A DNA stretch of 64,000 bases, taken from positions 28,533,920 to 28,597,919 of the forward strand of contig CM034599.1 in assembly GCA_020091685.1 (NCBI GenBank), written 5' to 3'. Below are positions 57,101 through 64,000 of this stretch, piece by piece. A program made the position numbers and the translations under genes. Every line of letters starts with the position of its first letter. The first letter of the stretch is position 1. The notes below the pieces were generated by a model. It was not told the DNA's origin and made no database searches. It saw nothing but the letters and a program-made list of their open reading frames with translations. Source of the DNA: Lutjanus erythropterus. Its lineage: Eukaryota; Chordata; Actinopteri; Lutjaniformes; Lutjanidae.

Positions 57101-58032
57101 CTGCCTGTCTGAGCCCCCCCCCCCCCCCCCTTCACACACTAACACACACACACATACACACATACACACATACAGATAGAAGCACAGACCCCTCTCCCTC
57201 ATCTATCCCTAATGAACTCTGAGTTTGCGCCAATACAGCGGCCAATCATGGAGAGCCTCATGTCTGAACTGTGACCCTTGTGCCATCTGAGGCTACAGGC
57301 ATGATGGGAGAACTGTCTGGGTAGACTTGCAGGGACGGACGGAGGGCAGGAGGGGGAGGGAGTTAGGTTCTCGTGAGAGGAAATGTAAGAGAAAAAGGCC
57401 AGGAAAGAGACAAATAAGGAGTGCACAATCATTTTAGTATCCTGTTGTCGTCATCCTTGGAAACAAGGCCAGTTTACTTCTGTGTTTGCATATGAAGTTG
57501 CTCACTAAGCAGTTATAACTAGGGCTATTACGATTCTCCAAATCCATGATTCAATGTGACTTTTGATTTTAAGGTCACAACTTGATTTGATTCTTCCGTC
57601 TAAACAGTCTGCCTTTGATTTTGGATTAGATTTTTGTAATTTTGATCGATTTTTGATTTGATATTTACAGTATGGCACCATTAATTGTAACTAAAAATGC
57701 CAATCCTTATTTTTAGATACTGCAGACTCAAGTATTACTTATATTTTTTTTGTCATCTAGATCAATACCTTACTTTTTCTGTCGTGCCCCCCTACAGAAG
57801 CTGAAGCAAACCCCCACCCCACAGTTTTTAATGATCACTATCAATGATAGGGGCTAATAAAAGGATCCGAGTTATATTTTAGTGAAATAAAAGTTAACAC
57901 AATAGGATCATCAAACTTTTTTGTTTATTTTCCCTACAGAAATCATGTTCATTCAACTTAGTTCCTATATTTTCCCTCTGGTCATCCATGCCCTCCCTGC
58001 AGTGGCTGTATACCCCTCCAGGAGGACCTGTG

Positions 58033-58345
58033 CTACGGCTGCAACTAATGATTATTTTCATTGTTGATTAGTCTGTCAAATCTTCTCTCAATTAATTGAT
58101 TAGATGTGTTGACTATAAAAAAAATGTTGATTAGTATTTCCCAAAACCCAAAGTAATGTCCTCAAATGTGTCCTTTTGTCCACAACCCAAAGATATTGAG
58201 TTTAATGTCACAGAGGAGTAAAGAAGCCAGAAAATATTCACATTTAAAAAGATAGACTCAGAGAATTTTTACATTTTTTCTTTAGTTGACAGTTAATTTA
58301 ATAAATGATTCATCATCGATTAATTGATTAATTGTTGCTGCTCTA
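58033..58345. repeat. Dispersed repeat family A, copy 3
   Basis: It starts GCTGCAACTAATGATTATTT and carries TTTTGTCCACAACCCAAAGA and GAGGAGTAAAGAAGCCAGAA, then ends with repeated ATTAATTG words. It is the most complete copy in the window. Confidence 0.65.
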
Positions 58346-58869
58346 GCCCACCGCACGGATTGGGAACCACTGTCTTAAATGCTTTGAATTAAAATGCTAT
58401 TGCTAGACCTCAATTATTCTAATATTATTTGCATTTAACAACACATACTTAGTGTATGTGATGCTGAAATGTTGCACCCATCAGAGCCGTTTCTTTTAAA
58501 GGTAGAGAGTCGGTAGTCTTGTATGTTTAGAAAGGGACGTGAATGATGGTGAAAAGAGGTGGACCCTGATGGTGGCTTTCTCTGGGAATTGACCAGGTGG
58601 ATGTAGGAATGCATGGATGAACACACAAAAAGGGAAAAGCTTTGTCCCAATACTCCTCTTCAACCATTTCCTCAAAAAACACAGCTACAGGGGTAAATGG
58701 TAAAATAATAAAAATAATAAATGAGTTTTAACAAAAACTGATAATTAAAACCTTGAGAGCTATTGTATTAGACTATAGTTAGTTTGCTGAATGAATGCTG
58801 ACTTGAATAAGAGGCTCATGTACACACAATATCACATCAAATAAAATCAATATCAATATGAAATAAACT

Positions 58870-59060
58870 AACAGGCAGACTGAGGCAGAGGTAGACCAGC
58901 AACTCCTGTGTCCTGTATGGCAAAAGGACCATTTTTGCCAAAGGAATCTAATTGCTATCATATTTATTTATTTATTATAGATATTTGGCGTATATAACAG
59001 TAGTTTCCTGTCGCAAAAGACTGTGTTTGCACTCAGGTTGCAAATATAGTAAAATATATT
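58870..59060. mobile_element. Fold-back family D, fragment
   Basis: AGGTAGACCAGCAACTCCTG and TTTTTGCCAAAGGAATCTAA match the right arm of family D. The fragment is interrupted by a short TTTATT repeat. Confidence 0.55.
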
Positions 59061-60329
59061 GTACCATTGATCCATTAAAAAACAAATGCACCATTGTCAT
59101 GAAACCTCCGACCCTGTGTGCAGGACAATTTTAGAGGCATGGACGCCAGCAGAAGTGGATGATAGCGGGATGGGGAAGGTGATGGCGTTCGGAGAGATGA
59201 AGGGAGGCGGAAGAGTGGCAATGAGAGAAGAGAGAAAGTTGGGGAGGGAGGAGTGGGGGGTATTTTCCAGAGGGAAAAAGGAGGACTGCAGGGAGGGAGG
59301 CTGAAGGAGGGGATGAATTAATGAACAATCACCACATGGTGCCCTGAGAGGGGAAAAGAGCAAAATGGCAATAGAATTAAACACACTTATCCATGCAGAG
59401 ACATATAGGTGCAAGATCTTTATAGATGTTTAAGGTCCAGTCTTTTTTTTTTTTAATCCCAGAAACCAAAATACAAAGTTTATCTTCTGTCATAATGATC
59501 AAAACCAGCATTATGTGCTTTTGTCAATGGATAATAATTGATAATATAAATAAAACTATGTGTACTGGTGATAGACACTTCATCAGTAACAGTAAGAAAA
59601 TCATTTCATTCAAATCAGTCAATCATCATATGCCCCGGTTTATAAACACCCTATCATATCCCTTGCTGAAAGAGCGTGCTACTAGTGACACGCAAACAGC
59701 CAAGCATGTAACAGGTGTGTTGTTCAGTTACACCATCGACATGTGGCACAACAGCAGAAACAGCATGGAGTTAGAAAGTGAAAGCAAATGGTGAGGAAAT
59801 TCTCAATAAAAAAGGACAGTTCAACTGGTTATTTTTTAAGATTTTCCTGTGTGCCTTCATAAATAAAATGGTTAAAGCTACAAAATGTAATATTTCAGCA
59901 TTAAAATGTTGAGAAAATGCTAGACAGGCCTATATTTTGTTAAGCTGTGTACTTGTGTTATCCCAAATGTTTTCAATAAAATTAAAATGCAGAGAAATCC
60001 TTAATTTATTAAGGGTAACTGTGTGTTTCATGCTAACTGCTTGTAACTTTTGGGAAAACACGAGAGTGAGGTGAGAGTGATGTAATGTGAATAAAACTAC
60101 TGTGCTCATGAACATGATTTCTGCCTGAGTCACGTCAGATACATTTTCTGCAGCTATGGAGGTTGTTTAGATTGAAAATAACAACACCCATGATTCCACA
60201 CTGCTTCACTACTTTATCAAGCTATGTCTTTAGATGCTGTTTGAGATCCCTAGCAGCAGAACTTATTGTACATTTAATCCAAACAGTAGCTCAGAACAGA
60301 TGAATGAGACACTGACTCTAGATACAGCT

Positions 60330-60460
60330 TTTAAAGTTTTTTGTGAGTTTTGCAGACATCATAGGTTTTGTTGCACACCTAGAAGGGGAGGGTGTTTGCA
60401 GTCTGCAAGTTGATTGCTGGATGCCACTCAAATTCTACACACTGTCCCTTTAAATTTAGA
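60330..60460. mobile_element. Repeat family C, fragment
   Basis: It has GCAGTCTGCAAGTTGATTGC and ATGCCACTCAAATTCTACAC, matching the 3' end of 20240-20550. Confidence 0.5.
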
Positions 60461-60924
60461 ATAAAATGGTTAAATTCAACTTGTTATCTACTCATCGTTG
60501 TTTAAAAAAGGTAAATAAAAGTGATCAATAAATATCAGTATCAACCAAAATGAAACATTTTACCATGATACATTTATATATTATAAATGTTATATTGCCC
60601 AGCCCTAGACTTTTATCTAGTTGCTTTTTAAGATAAAAATTCGGATTCATGTAGCACAGTCAAGTTCCTATAGCAATTACTGAAACATCATTGAAAATGT
60701 TGGGGACAGTGTATTCGCTCCAAGACCCTGAATGGATATTTATATTACATAATTTTTCAGAAAATAAACACAGAGAACAAACACGATCAACCCAGTAACC
60801 TGGTGGGTGGAGAGAGATAGTGGTTGTTGTGCTTCTACGTAGCTACAGAATGTATTTTCCCATGTTCCTTAGCCCTGCAGGCCACGGAGAACTCCTTGAC
60901 ATCTACATTGATCTGCAGACGCTC

Positions 60925-60927
<3 letters not shown>

Positions 60928-61003
<76 letters not shown>
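60928..61003. repeat. (TG)n microsatellite
   Basis: About 38 perfect TG units, the longest simple repeat in the window. It can form Z-DNA and is likely polymorphic. Confidence 0.97.
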
Positions 61004-61004
<1 letters not shown>

Positions 61005-61141
61005 AATAGACTAATATGCATAGGATATTGTGAAAGTGTGTATAGACAGGGCTCTGTTTACTGTTTTGTCCGCAGGGCGCCTGAGGTGATGAAAGATGTG
61101 TGTGTGAATGCACATAGACGTTTGTATTTTTGTGTATGTGA

Positions 61142-61147
<6 letters not shown>

Positions 61148-61180
<33 letters not shown>
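61148..61180. repeat. (TG)n microsatellite
   Basis: About 16 TG units, 145 bases after the longer tract. Confidence 0.95.
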
Positions 61181-64000
61181 GTGCTCAAACATGTAGTATG
61201 TATGAACCTGTCTCTGTTTACCATGCTCTCGGCAGGGAGAGATAATGTTGTTCTGCAGGGGGACTCAGTGTCCTCAGTGATCTCTCCTGCTCTGCCAGCT
61301 CTTTTGTCTGAGCTGCAGCATGGACGTTAGGATTTGACCCCACTGTCCTCATCGACCTCTTACCCTCATCTCACCCTTAACCTACTCTGATGTCTCAATA
61401 TACTACCACCCAAAGCCCCTCTACCATATATACATACATATATACTTTATATATTCACACATACACTCAGACCATCTCTCTTATCTAATCGACATGGATA
61501 AGGGTGTTATGAGTAGAATTACCTATACTATAGATCTGCAACAATTAATCAATTATGTATCAACTGCTAAATTAATCGCCACCTATTTTGATAATTGATT
61601 AATCATTTTGAGTAATTTTTTAATAAATAATGTCCTTACTATATAATAATACTGTCACTGTCCCTCCTGTTTCTAATCTTAAGTAATTATCCTCATCCAT
61701 GACTAGATAAGCAACATCAAAGTTTGTGACATTTTTCAGACCATCATTTGGATTTGTGAAGGGATTATTTAATAGCTCACAAAGTAAAGCAAATAAAGGA
61801 ACACACTGGAATTCATTAGACAGCAACAATAAGTAACCCTGCAACTGCTATCAGATTACATTTAAATAGCCATGAACTTGTTTTGGGGTGTTGTCTCTGT
61901 TTTTGTTTTTGAACTTGGACCCTTTCACAGTGTTTTTTCAGTTCAGGAAAGTAATTATAACCCTTTTTTGCCTGAAAATGTTCTTTTATAAAGTCTGTGA
62001 AGAAAAGCCAGTACCAAAGCACAGAGCTGGAAACCTCTCAAACTCGGCATTCATTGTATGAATTTGAGCTTGTTTCTGACCCGATCTTGGTGCCACATTT
62101 CCAATTTTCAAGCTTAATTTCTGTCAGAAACTTTGGTCGCCAGTTGAAGCAGAGCCACAACTCATTTTCCTGAGGTCAGTGCCTTTTTTTTCACCAAAAC
62201 TGTGCAGAGTGGCAAACAGAGCTTCTAACTTCTAAATTCTCTCTGCAAAATGGATAAGCCATACTACCCATGTCTTTTTTTCAGTACACATGATAGCACA
62301 GATGATCAAAGCAGCACATTTCTGCCTTGTTAGCATTATTGCTAGCAAACAAACTTTTACCTGCATTGGAGCTTAAAGCAACTCTTATTGACAGTTGTCA
62401 ATAGCCTGAATGTCCACTAAGGCTGATGGGCCAATTTCTTTTCTATTTTCAGCGTGACTTGGGTTATGACAGCGATACAGTGTGAGAGTTGAGAGTTTTG
62501 GCTTTACATCACACAAAATGTATTTGTACAGTAGGAGCTGGAATTAAACAACATGTCTAAAATCGTACAATGTGTGAAATAATCAAAAATTGTTCAAAAC
62601 TCAGCAGAAAATTTGGGGTTGTTGTTGGTTCTTGTTAGTAAAAAAACAGAAACTAAAATAGATTTTTATGGCCTCAAAAATTAAATTGTTTTGTTCCTCT
62701 CCATGTCTTGGACCCTGCCACACTTGCTTACAAGTCTAGTAAATCACCTTTAAATGATGAGGGCAAATAAAACGACCCTGCTTCTCTTCTTCCAGTCACT
62801 TTCCCTCTGAATGTTAAATTGTTTGGTCTTTCTGTGCTGTCTGTCTCTAATGTAAACATAAACACAGAGTTTTCTTTGAGCCTGCCACTCCTGCTCTGTT
62901 TCCTCTTCACTAACCTCCTAACAATGTCTCTGTTCATCTGCCCCCCTCCTCCTCCTCTTCCTCTGTCTGTAGCTGTCTCCATCCCTGGCTGCTCTCCTTT
63001 CTCTCCAGTCATGTTTAACTGCCGTCTTTTTTATTTTTGAAATAAAAGCATTATGATTGTCATTTCCTGCAGTGTGTCTCATTTCTTTCTGTCTACCTCT
63101 CTTGGCCTTTTTCCACCTTCTGTCGTTTATATCTCCTTTCTCTTTCTTTGTTTTTCTCTTGTTATCACTGACTCGCTCTTAGTCCTCCACTTTTCTCCCC
63201 TCTCCGTTCCCTCTCTCTCATCTTCTCCCCCTTTCGCACTCGTTCCACCCTTTTCTCCTTCCCCTTCATTCTACTTGTTTAATCTTTGCGGATGTCTAAT
63301 GAAATCCCTGCTGAAATGGACAATTGTTGCCTTGAGAATATTTATAGAAAGGAATAATCAGCCTGGTTGTGTTTGTCTGCACGCCCTCCCCCCAACCCCC
63401 CCTCCTCTTTAAAGAAATAATTAGTTGAAGGCAGGACTGTGTAAGCTCTGAGCTTTGAGCTAAACAACAGGCAGACAGGATCGGGAGCACAGAACCATGG
63501 GTAAACAACCCAGGCATCATGGGTACCGCTGCTGCCAATGTTTACTTTATTATGACTAATATGCTTACCGCACAGTTGATGCAGCTCAAAACTGTTCAGC
63601 ACAGAGGATGACAGAGATTAAAATGTGAATAATGCACAGAGAGGGTGTGAGTGTATCAGTGCAGCTCCCACTGGGTGTGTGGAGTGGTCGTAATCTAATG
63701 TGGTGTATTATCAAGATCTATTTCAAGTCTGGTATCTTGGGTTTGACCACCTCATGGGTTTGAGTTTAAAATTTCCATATAGTTGATGTCGTGAAAACGT
63801 GCAACTCCAAAACTCTTCATGAGCAGAAAAATAGACATGTTTTCAGTTTTGTGGCAGTACATTTTTGCAGATGATCCAGTGGCTTTGTAAATGGTTTGTT
63901 TGACTCAAGAAATGGGAGAATTGTTTAGTTGTCTAATCTCATAACAGTTTTATTGAAAAATTAAAAATCACCAAATTTGGAGATAAGTGGTTTTCACTGG

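Larger units (their letters stand above)
54155..64000. other. Long region after the mfsd3 exon; no exon supported
   Basis: This 9.8 kb should be mfsd3 intron if the gene is intact. It contains repeat family A at 58033-58345 and 61540-61625, a family D fragment at 58870-59060, a family C fragment at 60330-60460, GT-rich tracts at 56570-56710, poly(C) at 57116-57130, two long (TG)n tracts and a purine-rich block at 59140-59310. The segments 57180-57330 and 63270-63440 are non-repetitive. Open frames through the (TG)n and pyrimidine tracts are compositional. Confidence 0.5.

Noticed and set aside
60820..61330. Open frames of repeated Cys-Val across the (TG)n tracts
   Set aside because: They are translations of a dinucleotide repeat with no splice context.
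61210..61330. Possible second exon of mfsd3 after CTCGGCAG
   Set aside because: The translation is not hydrophobic, does not resemble the transporter and hits a stop within 34 codons.
1..64000. tRNA, rRNA, CRISPR array or prophage
   Set aside because: No cloverleaf with conserved tRNA boxes, no rRNA sequence and no regularly spaced identical repeats were seen; the tandem arrays are microsatellites and diverged minisatellites.

Overview
This window is teleost fish nuclear DNA. The evidence is AT-rich introns with canonical GT-AG junctions, many fish-type short inverted-repeat elements and long microsatellites, and a set of vertebrate genes whose closest relatives I recognise as fish forms. 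No bacterial, organellar or viral gene is present. All calls come from reading the sequence; no database search was run.

Layout. (1) 515-2502, minus: the first two coding exons of a small unrecognised gene that runs off the left edge, with a TATA box and a CACGTG E-box upstream. (2) 7690-14051, plus: a complete cytochrome P450 of family 1, best read as cyp1d1, with a probable non-coding first exon and seven coding exons (529 aa). (3) 20685-37350, minus: a large kinesin gene of at least 21 exons with a C-terminal motor, of the KCBP / kinesin-C type (kinesin-14). Its 3' end converges on cyp1d1; its 5' end faces anxa1. (4) 43109-50713, plus: annexin A1, complete, with TATA box, non-coding exon 1, eleven coding exons (337 aa) and poly(A) signal. 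(5) 53330-54154, plus: the 5' exon of mfsd3, a predicted 12-TM transporter. The remaining exons were not found in the 9.8 kb to the right edge.

The genes do not form a pathway. The block is of interest for conserved order: a CYP1D1 pseudogene and ANXA1 both lie on human chromosome 9q21, so the window probably holds the fish version of that neighbourhood, with a functional-looking cyp1d1 and with a kinesin between the two.

The rest is repeats. At least seven dispersed families recur, including a fold-back element of about 0.7 kb in a kinesin intron, a tandem triplication in a cyp1d1 intron and a fragment of LINE reverse transcriptase upstream of mfsd3. Stretches of non-repetitive, less AT-rich DNA at about 5.0, 17.7, 41.6, 57.2 and 63.3 kb are candidate regulatory elements only.
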